Assembly: GCA_046331425.1 (NCBI GenBank)
Contig: JAXLQU010000001.1
Span: forward strand, 124,001-188,000
Source of the DNA: JANNUT01 sp046331425
Lineage (GTDB): Bacteria; Acidobacteriota; Polarisedimenticolia; J045
DNA length: 64,000 nt
Direction of reading: 5' to 3'
How positions within the stretch are numbered: position 1 is the stretch's first letter; each line of letters starts with the position of its first letter. The notes under the pieces were generated by a model that saw nothing but the letters and a program-made list of their open reading frames with translations, was not told the DNA's origin and searched no databases. This document shows positions 1 through 7,938 of this stretch, one piece after another. Both the position numbers and the translations under genes were made by a program.

Positions 1-2
1 GC

Positions 3-1889
3 CTCGCCGGTCCGCGAGGAGAGAGCGTACGCACAGTGACACTCGAGCCGGTGCGTCTCGGCGCGTTTCGTGGCGAGCGGCTTCAAGACCGAAAACCGCT
101 CCCGCTGGAAAAGTTCCCAGCGCGGTTCGTCGCGGCAGTGTTGTCTGCCGAGGATCCGCGATTCCTCGATCACCACGGCCTGGACTGGCGAGGCATGGTG
201 CGAGCCGCACGCGACAACTTGACAGGTGGCGACAAACTGCAGGGTGCGAGCACGATCACGCAGCAGGTACTCAAGAACCGTGTCGTGGGGACGCAGCGCA
301 CCATGTCACGCAAACTCGAAGAGGTCGCGCTGGCACCATTGGTGGAAAGTCGCGTCGGCAAGGAACGGCTGCTGACGATCTATCTGAACGAGGTTTATCT
401 CGGTCAGCAGGGCGCGGTCAGTGTTGTCGGCTTTCCTGCGGCGTCGCTGTTTTACTTCGGGAAAGATCTCGTCGATCTCGATCTGTCGGAAATGGCGATG
501 CTCGCAGGGTTGATCGCGTCGCCGGGACGATTCGATCCGCGGCGACACGCCGAGGCGGCGCTGCAACGTCGGAACTGGGTGCTGGGGCGGATGGTCAAGA
601 CCGGCGCAATTACCAGTAGCGAAGGCGAGGCGGCACGCAAACGAAAACTCGAAACGGCTCCTGCGCGCGGGACCAGCGATGCCAGTGGAGATCTGCTCGA
701 CGCGGTGCATCGTGAGCTGGTCGACCGAGGCTGGGAGCCACGTCCCGGAATCCAGCCGGCGAGTGTGCACACCACCATCGACGCGGAGTTGCAACATCAA
801 GCGCGTTTGGCTTTGGATCGAACACTCGTCGAGTTGGAACGAGACGATCCGACGCGTGCGCCACTCCAAGGTGCGGTCGTGGTGCTTGTGCCGACAACCG
901 GCGAGATCTTGGCGATGGTCGGTGGGCGGGAAGGAGTTCGCGGCGGATTTCATCGCGCGCTCGACGGGCATCGGCAGCCTGGTTCCGCGTTCAAGCCGTT
1001 CGTCGCTCTGGCGGCGATGCAAACGCGTGGAATGAATCCGGCCACACAGCTCGAGGACGCGGCACTCTCGGTCCCAACCACGAAAGGAAACTGGACCCCT
1101 GAGAACTTCGATCATCAGTATCGCGGACCGGTTACGTTGCGCCGCGCACTGGAAGAAAGTCTGAACGTCCCGATGGTGCGCGTCGCGCTCGAGACCGGCG
1201 CGGAAGAGATCGTTCGCACGGCGCACCAAGCCGGAATCGAAAGCAGTCTGCCCCCGACCTACTCATTGGCACTCGGGACAGGTGAGGTGACACCTCGAGA
1301 ATTGGCGGTGGCCTACGCCACACTGGCCTCGCTCGGGATCCGGCGCGAGCCGAGCCTGATTCGTAGTGTGGATGCCCGCGAGGATGACGTCCCCGTCTCG
1401 CTCCAGAGCCAGCCACTCGAAGATCGCGTGTTCGACCCAGCCGATTGTTACCTCGTGCTCGACATGCTTACCGGTGTGGTGGAGCGGGGAACCGGCCGCG
1501 CTTTGCAAGGGGCGCTGCATGGCCAGCGCGTTGCCGCCAAGACCGGCTCGACCCAGGACGGTCGCGATGCCTGGTTCGTGATGGCCAGCTCGAGCGCGGT
1601 GGTGGTTGTGTGGGTAGGGCGCGACGATGGCAAACCAGCCCGACTGACCGGCGCATCGGCGGCATTGCCCGTGGTACGACGACTGGTGGAAAGCACCGGG
1701 GGTAGACTCCTTGGGGTTTTGCCTGAAGCGCCAGAGGGGATCGTTCCCGTTGAACTATGCGCACAGACGGGAATGCGGGCCGGTTCGAAGTGCCCCGAAC
1801 AGGTCACCGAGATGTGCCGGGAGGGTCAGGAGCCGGAGCTGTGCAACGTACATCTCACTTTCTGGCGGAAGTTGTTCAAGCGGCGGTAG
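3..1889 (+). CDS. Class A penicillin-binding protein (PBP1b-like), 5' partial
   Basis: Bifunctional peptidoglycan synthase: a periplasmic GT51 glycan polymerase followed by a transpeptidase. The reading frame is open to the window edge and lacks the expected N-terminal cytoplasmic tail and membrane anchor, so the gene starts outside the window; the GTG at 36 is only an internal candidate. Counting from that GTG, the GT51 motifs are AEDPRF near residue 38, GASTITQQ at about 71-78, RKLEE, and the IYLNEVYLG motif near 120. The transpeptidase motifs are SAFK (catalytic Ser about 316), SLN, and KTGS at about 502. The residues just before the GT domain (VTLEPVRLGAF, then LQDRKPLPLEKFP) resemble the linker region of PBP1b proteins. 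The C-terminus has four cysteines in the last 50 residues. A pseudopilin gene follows 67 bp downstream. Family assignment is firm; the PBP1b subtype is inference. Confidence 0.95.
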   Translation, partial: LAGPRGESVRTVTLEPVRLGAFRGERLQDRKPLPLEKFPARFVAAVLSAEDPRFLDHHGLDWRGMVRAARDNLTGGDKLQGASTITQQVLKNRVVGTQRTMSRKLEEVALAPLVESRVGKERLLTIYLNEVYLGQQGAVSVVGFPAASLFYFGKDLVDLDLSEMAMLAGLIASPGRFDPRRHAEAALQRRNWVLGRMVKTGAITSSEGEAARKRKLETAPARGTSDASGDLLDAVHRELVDRGWEPRPGIQPASVHTTIDAELQHQARLALDRTLVELERDDPTRAPLQGAVVVLVPTTGEILAMVGGREGVRGGFHRALDGHRQPGSAFKPFVALAAMQTRGMNPATQLEDAALSVPTTKGNWTPENFDHQYRGPVTLRRALEESLNVPMVRVALETGAEEIVRTAHQAGIESSLPPTYSLALGTGEVTPRELAVAYATLASLGIRREPSLIRSVDAREDDVPVSLQSQPLEDRVFDPADCYLVLDMLTGVVERGTGRALQGALHGQRVAAKTGSTQDGRDAWFVMASSSAVVVVWVGRDDGKPARLTGASAALPVVRRLVESTGGRLLGVLPEAPEGIVPVELCAQTGMRAGSKCPEQVTEMCREGQEPELCNVHLTFWRKLFKRR

Positions 1890-1956
1890 ACGCCCCGCTC
1901 CGAACCCCCGTAGTTACGCCGACACCAGGCCAGCACGGTCCCCGAGGAACCAAACG

Positions 1957-2433
1957 ATGGGAAAGCTCAGCCGTCAAAGAGGATTGACACTCCTCGAGAT
2001 GGCATTGGTCTTGGGTTTGTTGGCGATCATGACCGGCGCTGCGCTTCCGTACGTCCATCACCGTTATCGACGTATGAAAGAACTACAACTAAAGCGCACG
2101 CTCACGACCATGCGCGAAGCGATCGATCGTTATCACGACTACGCGGTGCAAGGCATGATCGAGCCGTGGGACCTGGATTGGCAGATGTACCCTGAAGATC
2201 TCGAAATGCTGGTCGAGGGCGTCGAGGTCAAACCGTCGCAGGACCAGCAACCGGTCAAGGTCCAGTTTCTCCGGGATATCCCGCTCGATCCGATCACCGG
2301 CGATCGGGAATGGGATTGTCGAGGGTACGACGACGACGCCGACGAGCGCTCGTCCTCCTGCGACAACCTCTACGACGTCTTCTCCAAGAGCACCGAAGAG
2401 GCGATGGACGGGACACAGTACAGGGATTGGTGA
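1957..2433 (+). CDS. GspG-like type II pseudopilin
   Basis: Pseudopilin of the type II secretion / type IV pilus superfamily, 158 aa. The N-terminus carries a class III prepilin peptidase signal: short basic leader, then RG|LTLLEMALVLGLLAIM, with Gly at -1 and Glu at +5, followed by a 20-residue hydrophobic helix. The C-terminal half contains IPLDPITGDREWDCRGYDDD and a second Cys, like the GspG beta-sheet domain, and is rich in Asp near the end. The ATG at 1957 is chosen because it has a GAGGA-type ribosome site at about 1944 and starts right at the leader; the frame stays open far upstream but is not protein-like there. No other secretion gene adjoins, so its assembly partners must lie elsewhere. 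A GspG-type C-terminus also appears on a lipoprotein at 10579. Confidence 0.85.
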   Translation: MGKLSRQRGLTLLEMALVLGLLAIMTGAALPYVHHRYRRMKELQLKRTLTTMREAIDRYHDYAVQGMIEPWDLDWQMYPEDLEMLVEGVEVKPSQDQQPVKVQFLRDIPLDPITGDREWDCRGYDDDADERSSSCDNLYDVFSKSTEEAMDGTQYRDW

Positions 2434-2519
2434 TTGATCTTGGTTTGCAGCGCGGGCCTTGCGTCTAGCGTTAGCATCCTTCGTCCCGCGGGGATTGTGC
2501 TCGCGGATGGGTGAGAGCA

Positions 2520-2849
2520 ATGGCCAAGCAACGGCACGATGTCCCGGTGATCAAACTCGTGAACGCGGCAGTCAAGGCGGCGATCCAACGCTACGTGGTG
2601 CGTGGGCCGGCCGAAGAGGTTCGGGCACTCCGTACGAGTGTTGGGCGGCTCGAACGGCGCCTCGAACGACTTGTTGCCGAGTTCGAAGGCAAACGCCGCA
2701 AGCACGGAACGGGCCGGCCCGGACGGCCGCCGCTTCACGACCGCTGCACCGTAAAGGCGTGCTCCGAGCATCACTACGCCCTCGGACTGTGTAGCAGGCA
2801 CTACCAACAACGTCGGCGGTCCAAGCGGGTGCGCCGCTCTATCCGGTAA
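2520..2849 (+). CDS. Small basic protein with a Cys/His knuckle
   Basis: A 109-residue protein I do not recognise as a named family. The N-terminal part is a predicted helical and coiled-coil-like stretch with regular Leu/Arg spacing (VGRLERRLERLVAEFEGKRR). It is followed by a basic GRPGRPP segment resembling an AT-hook, then a Cys-rich end: CTVKAC, then GLCSRHY, that is Cys-x4-Cys-x9-Cys-x2-His, a plausible single zinc site. The last residues are almost all Arg/Lys/Ser. Basic charge, AT-hook-like and zinc-like motifs suggest nucleic-acid binding, but this is inference. The start at ATG 2520 has GGGTGAGAG upstream; a GTG at 2511 would add three residues. It stands alone between the pseudopilin and the convergent glycogen phosphorylase gene. 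Confidence 0.6.
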   Translation: MAKQRHDVPVIKLVNAAVKAAIQRYVVRGPAEEVRALRTSVGRLERRLERLVAEFEGKRRKHGTGRPGRPPLHDRCTVKACSEHHYALGLCSRHYQQRRRSKRVRRSIR

Positions 2850-2865
2850 GCGCCGCGTAGGGGCC

Positions 2866-5055
2866 TCACACGGTGGCGTTGACTTCCTTTGCTGCCAGCG
2901 GCATGTATGCCTGGCGCGTGTAGTCCTGCACCATCCGGGCGGCTGAGAATCTGGGGAGCAATTCGCCGATGGAGTTCTGCATCCGCCGGATCCACTCTTG
3001 TGGCAATCCCTGCTCATCGCGATCGAAGAACATCGGTAGGACCTGTTGCTCGAGCAGCTCGTAGAGCGACTGTGCGTCCTCGGTATCCTGCTGATTCTCG
3101 TCGGTCAGCGCTTCGAGGCGGCCGATCGCCCAACCGAGGTCGGGGCGATAACCTTCGATCCACCATCCGTCGAGCACCGACAGATTGAGTGCGCCGTTGA
3201 GCGCCGCCTTCTGACCCGAGGTGCCGCATGCCTCCAGCGGCCGCCGCGGGTTGTTCAGCCAGACGTCGACACCCTGATACAAAAGTCGCGCGATGTGCAT
3301 GTCGTAGTCCTCGATGAAGACCACCTTGCCTCGGAAGTCCGCGCTCTCTGCCAACCGGAAGATCTGCGCGATCAGATCCTGGCCCGCGAGATCCGCGGGA
3401 TGGGCTTTTCCGGCGAACACGATCTGCACTGGGCGCTCCTCGTTGCCCAGGATCGACTTGAGGCGCGTTAGATCGCGAAACAAAAGGCCGGCGCGCTTGT
3501 ACAAGGCGAAGCGCCGCGCAAACCCGATGGTCAGTGCGCGCGGATCGAGAAGTCGTTCGACCGACTGCAGTTCACGCGGAGAGCGTCCGTGCCGCGCGTA
3601 CATGCGTCGGAGCGCGTCTCGAAGCGTGCGCACCAGTCTTCGCTTCTGCGCCTGGTGAGCGCTCCAAAGATCTTCCGCCGGCAGTTGTGCATGCAGTTGA
3701 GCCCAGCGTTCAGGCTCGGCGACGTGCTCCTCCCAATGCTGGCCGATGGCGCGCCCCAACAGTCCTCGCATCTCCATGCCGATCCATGTCGCCGTATGGA
3801 CACCGTTGGTGACCGAACCGATTTGCGGCACGACACCCACCGAGAGGTCCTTCCACATTTCGCGACTCACCTCTCCGTGTTTCTGGCTGACCCCGTTGGC
3901 GAAACTGGAATTGCGCAGTGCCAGAGCCGTCAAGTTGAAGGGCGCGGCGTCGTCATCCTGCTTGGCGCGACCGAGCTTGAGCAAGTCACCGACCGGCAGA
4001 TCGAGGTTGACACCCCAACTCCCCAGGTAGAGGCGCATCAGGTCGGCGTCGAACGTCTCGTTGCCGGCTTCGACCGGCGTATGCGTGGTGAAGATCACGT
4101 TGGAGCGGATCTTTTCTTGCGCCCGCTCGAACCTCTCGCCGCTCTTGATCTCTTCGCGCAGTCGCTCCAGAGCCATCAGAGCGACGTGACCCTCGTTGAG
4201 GTGCCAAACGCTCGGCGCGATCCCCAAGGCACGCAGCGCGCGAACCGCGCCGATCCCGAGCACCAATTCCTGGCATAGGCGCATCTCTCGCCCACGCACA
4301 TACAGGATATTGGTGATCGCTCGATCGGAAGGGTCGTTCTGTGGGAGATCGGAATCGAGCAACACCAGAGGCACGCGTCCCACTTGCGCTTTGTAGGCCA
4401 TCACATGGACTTGACGATCGAGCATCGGCACGGTCACGACCAACGGTCTGCCCGTCGGGCCGAGGATCGGCTGAACAGGCAATCGGCTCGGATCGAAGTC
4501 GGGATAGAAGTGTTGTTGTCGGCCTTCGGCATCGATGGTTTGGTGGAAATAGCCGCGGCGATACAGCAGGCCGACGGCAATGAACGGCAGCCCCAGATCG
4601 GAGGCCGCCTTGCAATGGTCGCCGGACAAAATCCCCAAGCCACCCGAGTAGATGCCAAGCGATTCGTGAATGCCGTACTCGGTCGACAAGTAGGCAATCG
4701 GGCCGGCATTGAAGCCAGAGAACTCATTGCGGAACCAGGCGCCGTCGCGATAGTTCATGTATCGGTCGAAGGCAGTAACCACGGCTTCGTACGAGACTTG
4801 AAAAGCATCGTTGACGAGCAGCTTCTCCCACTGAGGCGGCTCGACGTGGAGCAGGACCTCGATGGGGTTGCGATAACGAGCCCACAACTCGGGTTGGATG
4901 CTGGAGAAGAGCATTCGTGCGTCGGGATTCCAACTCCACCACATGTTGTAGGCGATTTCGCGAAGCCTCGAGACATCCTCCGGCAGATAGAAATCGGCGT
5001 TGGCCAGTGTGCGAACTTCGGGGATGCCCTGGGGCTGGTTGCTGCTATCGGTCAT
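2866..5055 (-). CDS. glgP: Alpha-glucan (glycogen) phosphorylase, DUF3417 type
   Basis: Phosphorolysis of alpha-1,4-glucans to glucose-1-phosphate, cytosolic, using pyridoxal phosphate. At 729 aa it belongs to the shorter bacterial/archaeal GT35 branch with an N-terminal DUF3417 region (IAYNMWWSWNPDARMLF near residue 35). Visible family motifs are STEYGIHESLGIYSGGLGIL (about 125-145), HLNEGHVAL, FTTHTPVEAGNE, SVTNGVHT, GFARRFALYKR, and the PLP-lysine block GTSGQKAALNG in the C-terminal domain. The start MTDSSNQPQG is the first one and gives a normal N-terminus. It is transcribed alone on the minus strand, downstream of the glycolysis operon and separated from it by a terminator. Glucose-1-phosphate release fits the adjacent lower-glycolysis genes, but joint regulation is not shown by the sequence. 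Confidence 0.95.
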   Translation of the reverse strand: MTDSSNQPQGIPEVRTLANADFYLPEDVSRLREIAYNMWWSWNPDARMLFSSIQPELWARYRNPIEVLLHVEPPQWEKLLVNDAFQVSYEAVVTAFDRYMNYRDGAWFRNEFSGFNAGPIAYLSTEYGIHESLGIYSGGLGILSGDHCKAASDLGLPFIAVGLLYRRGYFHQTIDAEGRQQHFYPDFDPSRLPVQPILGPTGRPLVVTVPMLDRQVHVMAYKAQVGRVPLVLLDSDLPQNDPSDRAITNILYVRGREMRLCQELVLGIGAVRALRALGIAPSVWHLNEGHVALMALERLREEIKSGERFERAQEKIRSNVIFTTHTPVEAGNETFDADLMRLYLGSWGVNLDLPVGDLLKLGRAKQDDDAAPFNLTALALRNSSFANGVSQKHGEVSREMWKDLSVGVVPQIGSVTNGVHTATWIGMEMRGLLGRAIGQHWEEHVAEPERWAQLHAQLPAEDLWSAHQAQKRRLVRTLRDALRRMYARHGRSPRELQSVERLLDPRALTIGFARRFALYKRAGLLFRDLTRLKSILGNEERPVQIVFAGKAHPADLAGQDLIAQIFRLAESADFRGKVVFIEDYDMHIARLLYQGVDVWLNNPRRPLEACGTSGQKAALNGALNLSVLDGWWIEGYRPDLGWAIGRLEALTDENQQDTEDAQSLYELLEQQVLPMFFDRDEQGLPQEWIRRMQNSIGELLPRFSAARMVQDYTRQAYMPLAAKEVNATV

Positions 5056-5343
5056 TGAGTCTGAGTCTCCGTAGCTGTTCGATCCTGAAACCAGTGCTTC
5101 AAATCTTGGGGCGCCGCGACTGGCCCATCAACCTGCAAAGCGGTTTTCCGTTGCGTCTTACTTCACCCCGTCGTATCTCGGCGAGGTCTTAAAAGAAGAC
5201 AACTGCACCGTGTCGCCGGGTGGCGGGCAAATCCGACCCCCTCATCGGAACTCCGACGGCGCGGGAGGTCAGGGGTGAACTCCTGCCCTCGGTGGCCGGA
5301 CGGACCGCCCGGTCCGGCTGCTCTGCAACCTCCTATCGACAAG
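5056..5343. other. Gene-free upstream region of glgP
   Basis: No credible coding sequence lies here. It should hold the glgP promoter, but I see no convincing -35/-10 pair. An inverted repeat with arms CGGACCG and CGGTCCG and a 2-base spacer lies at 5301-5316. It has no T-run on either side, so it is not a clear terminator; an operator or processing site is possible. Confidence 0.4.
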
Positions 5344-5370
5344 AAAAGGCGACCAAGAGGTCGCCTTTTT
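5344..5370 (-). terminator. Rho-independent terminator after secG / tRNA-Leu
   Basis: An 11-bp perfect stem (AAAAGGCGACC pairing with GGTCGCCTTTT) closes on a 4-base loop. Read on the minus strand it lies 20 bases after the tRNA 3' end and ends in a T-run. The A/T tracts flank both sides, so it could also work in the plus direction. Confidence 0.85.
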
Positions 5371-5389
5371 CATCATCGAGAGCATCCTG

Positions 5390-5476
5390 TGGTGCCGAAG
5401 GCGAGGGTCGAACTCGCACGCCCTTACGGGCACATGGCCCTCAACCATGCGCGTCTGCCAATTCCGCCACTCCGGC
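5390..5476 (-). tRNA. leuU: tRNA-Leu (anticodon GAG)
   Basis: The minus-strand sequence folds as a class II tRNA. The acceptor stem is GCCGGAG with CTTCGGC, followed by discriminator A and an encoded CCA. The anticodon stem is CATGG/CCATG with loop TTGAGGG, giving anticodon GAG. The long variable arm is TGCCCGTAAGGGCG, and the T arm contains GAGTTCGACCCTC. It sits 32 bases after secG. The order secG then tRNA-Leu(GAG) is also found in Escherichia coli (secG-leuU), which supports both assignments and suggests processing from a common transcript. Confidence 0.95.
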
Positions 5477-5508
5477 GCCAGTCAGGAAAAAAACCGGCGG
5501 ATTCTAGA

Positions 5509-5877
5509 TCAGTTGCCCTGCGGCTGCGAGCCTGCGGGGGGCGCAGGCGCGCCGTCTGCGGGACTGGTGGGTGCGGTCGAAGCAGGCGCCGACTGAGCGG
5601 GAGGTGGGGCTGCGCCTTCGTCCTTGATTCGACTGCCGCTGGTGGTCTGGCTGAGCAACACCAACGAGATCGACGTCACCATGAAGATCACGGCGGACCA
5701 CTCGGTGGCTTTGGTAAGCACGCTGCCGGTTCCGCGGGGTCCGAACACAGACTGTGACCCCCCGCCGCCACCGAATGCGGAGGCAAGATCGCCGCTTCGG
5801 CCGCTTTGCAACAGGACAACGAGAATCAGAAACAACGCAACGATGAAGTGGACGGTCAAGACCAGGTAATACAGCAC
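5509..5877 (-). CDS. secG: Preprotein translocase subunit SecG
   Basis: Small membrane subunit of the SecYEG protein-export channel, 122 aa. Two hydrophobic helices are visible: YYLVLTVHFIVALFLILVVLLQ at the N-terminus and AVIFMVTSISLVLLSQ at about residues 62-78. Between them is the family hallmark LLQSGRSGDLASAFGGGG. The C-terminal 40 residues are a Pro/Ala-rich tail of low complexity, longer than in many SecG proteins. It lies downstream of tpiA, the common bacterial order tpiA-secG, and upstream of tRNA-Leu. It probably shares the gap-pgk-tpiA transcript. Confidence 0.95.
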   Translation of the reverse strand: MLYYLVLTVHFIVALFLILVVLLQSGRSGDLASAFGGGGGSQSVFGPRGTGSVLTKATEWSAVIFMVTSISLVLLSQTTSGSRIKDEGAAPPPAQSAPASTAPTSPADGAPAPPAGSQPQGN

Positions 5878-5956
5878 GAGAGGACCTCCGCCGAAGCCGC
5901 GGGAAGGTACACCGCTGAGGACAGCCAGGCAAACGGTAAGAAACAGGGTGTTCTAC

Positions 5957-6745
5957 TTAGCCACGCCTTCCCGTCCGGCCGGCAGCATCGATGATCTGTC
6001 GGAACGAACCGCTGTCGAGGCTGGCGCCGCCGACGAGAAAACCGTCGACATCGTCCAACTCGGCAAGCGCCGGTGCGTTCTTCGGGTCGACCGAGCCGCC
6101 GTACACCACACGACATTCGGCTGCGATCTCGGTCCCGAAAGCGCCGGCCACGACAGAGCGAACGAAGGCGTGAGCTTCCGCGACCTGATCTTGCGTCGCC
6201 ACCCTGCCGGTCCCGATCGCCCACACCGGTTCATAGGCAATCACGACCCGCGGGAACGCGGCGCGAGGGGTATCACCCAATCCGTTGCGCAACTGTGTTT
6301 CGAGCACACGGTTGGTTTGCGAGGCATCGCGCTCCGGCTCGGTTTCCCCGACGCAGAGGATCGCGATCAGTGTCGTATCCAAAACCGCCGCGAGTTTCTT
6401 GGCGATACGCTGATCGCTCTCGCCGAAAACATGACGCCGCTCTGAGTGCCCGATGATCACCCCTTGCGCACCACAGTCCTGCAACATGGCGACCGAGACC
6501 TCGCCGGTGAACGCGCCCCGCTCCGCCTCATGACAGTTTTGTGCGGCGACGCGCAGCGGGAGTCCGGTCAAGGCTTGGCGGGCGGGAGCAATCAGCGGGA
6601 ACGAGGGTGCGAGCCAGACGCCAACGGTTGACGGCCACGCGCGCTCGTCGTGTGATCGTCGCAGCCCTCCCGCCCATGTTCCGAGCGTGGATAGCGATCC
6701 GTTCATCTTCCAATTTGCGATAACCAGTCGAGTGCGCGATGTCAT
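5957..6745 (-). CDS. tpiA: Triosephosphate isomerase
   Basis: Interconverts dihydroxyacetone phosphate and glyceraldehyde-3-phosphate in the cytosol; 262 aa, close to the usual 250. All key motifs are present: NWKMNG with the catalytic Lys near the N-terminus, IGHSERR with the electrophilic His, AYEPVWAIGTG with the catalytic Glu, and the phosphate-binding YGGSVDPKNA loop followed by the GGASL loop. The start ATG overlaps the pgk stop codon as ATGA, indicating translational coupling. It forms part of the gap-pgk-tpiA-secG operon. Confidence 0.97.
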   Translation of the reverse strand: MTSRTRLVIANWKMNGSLSTLGTWAGGLRRSHDERAWPSTVGVWLAPSFPLIAPARQALTGLPLRVAAQNCHEAERGAFTGEVSVAMLQDCGAQGVIIGHSERRHVFGESDQRIAKKLAAVLDTTLIAILCVGETEPERDASQTNRVLETQLRNGLGDTPRAAFPRVVIAYEPVWAIGTGRVATQDQVAEAHAFVRSVVAGAFGTEIAAECRVVYGGSVDPKNAPALAELDDVDGFLVGGASLDSGSFRQIIDAAGRTGRRG

Positions 6746-7938
6746 CGCTGCGACTCCAGCGCGTCGACACCAGGGAGCCGATCGCCGGACAGAAACTCGA
6801 GCGATGCGCCGCCGCCGGTCGACACATGGTCGTAGGAGTTGTCATAACCGAATTGGGCTGCGGCGGCTGCTGTGTCGCCGCCACCGAGAACACGGAACGC
6901 CTTCGATGTCGACAAATGAGCCGCCAACTCGCGGGTGCCCGCGTCGCAACCCGGTGCTTCGAATAGCCCAACCGGCCCATTCCACAGCACCGTTTTTACG
7001 TCGGCGTTGAGCGCCTGTCTCCACAACACCAAGGATCGTGGACCGATGTCGAGTCCGATTCGACCGGCGTCGATCGCCTCCCCGGCAGTGACTCGAAGGT
7101 CGATTGGCTGATGACCCGTGAGCGAAGCCGCCGTGATGTGATCGACCGGCAACAACACCGAGACGCCCTTGGCTCGGGCCTTCAGTTCCAACTCGCGCGC
7201 CAGGTCGAGCTTGTCGCTTTCCACGAGCGAGGCACCGGTTGCAACTCCTCGCGCGGAAAGAAATGTGTAAGCCATCGCGCCGCCAATCAGAATCGTATCG
7301 ACGCGTTCCAGTAGCTTCTCGATCAGTTGGATCTTGTCCGAGACCTTCGCTCCGCCCAAGATCGCCACATACGGTCGAGCCGGGCTGGAAAGCAGATGCC
7401 CGAGTGCCGAGAGTTCTTTCTCCATCAACAGGCCGGGTGTGCCGCCGCCCAACAGCGATGGCAACTCGGAGATCGAGGCGTGCGCTCGATGCGCGGCGCC
7501 AAACGCGTCGTTGACATAAAGGTCGGCATTGGCTGCCAGCGCCTGCGCGAAGTCGCGATCGCCCGCTTCCTCCGCCTTGTGGAAGCGAAGGTTTTCGAGC
7601 ACACAGATCTCGCCGTCTCGCAGCGCGTCGACGGCCTGTGCTGCCGCGGGGCCGATACAATCCGTGGCGAAGGAAACTGGCCGTCCCAGGATTTGCGCGA
7701 GGCGCTCCGCACAGGGTCGCAGGCTCATCTCCGCGACCGGCTTTCCTTTCGGCCGGCCGAAATGACTGGCGACGCTCACGCGCGCGCCCTGCGACAACAA
7801 AAATTCCAGCGTCGGCACCGCGGCACGAATACGTCGGTCATCGGTGATTTGGCCGTCCTGCATCGGGACGTTGAAATCGACGCGACAGAAGACTCGTTTG
7901 CCGCGCGGCACTAGGTCACTCAGTTTTCGGCGACTCAT
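6742..7938 (-). CDS. pgk: Phosphoglycerate kinase
   Basis: Makes ATP from 1,3-bisphosphoglycerate in glycolysis; 398 aa, the normal length. Visible motifs are RVDFNVPMQDG near the N-terminus, ASHFGRPKG, LENLRFH, NDAFGAAHRAHAS, ILGGAKVSDKI, the nucleotide-domain VLWNGPVGLFE, and the C-terminal hinge GGGDTAAA and STGGGASLEFL. The frame is open far upstream, but the ATG at 7938 is right: it starts at MSRRKLSDL, has GGAAGGA 9 bases before it, and overlaps the gap stop as ATGA. Downstream it overlaps tpiA in the same way. Confidence 0.97.
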   Translation of the reverse strand: MSRRKLSDLVPRGKRVFCRVDFNVPMQDGQITDDRRIRAAVPTLEFLLSQGARVSVASHFGRPKGKPVAEMSLRPCAERLAQILGRPVSFATDCIGPAAAQAVDALRDGEICVLENLRFHKAEEAGDRDFAQALAANADLYVNDAFGAAHRAHASISELPSLLGGGTPGLLMEKELSALGHLLSSPARPYVAILGGAKVSDKIQLIEKLLERVDTILIGGAMAYTFLSARGVATGASLVESDKLDLARELELKARAKGVSVLLPVDHITAASLTGHQPIDLRVTAGEAIDAGRIGLDIGPRSLVLWRQALNADVKTVLWNGPVGLFEAPGCDAGTRELAAHLSTSKAFRVLGGGDTAAAAAQFGYDNSYDHVSTGGGASLEFLSGDRLPGVDALESQR

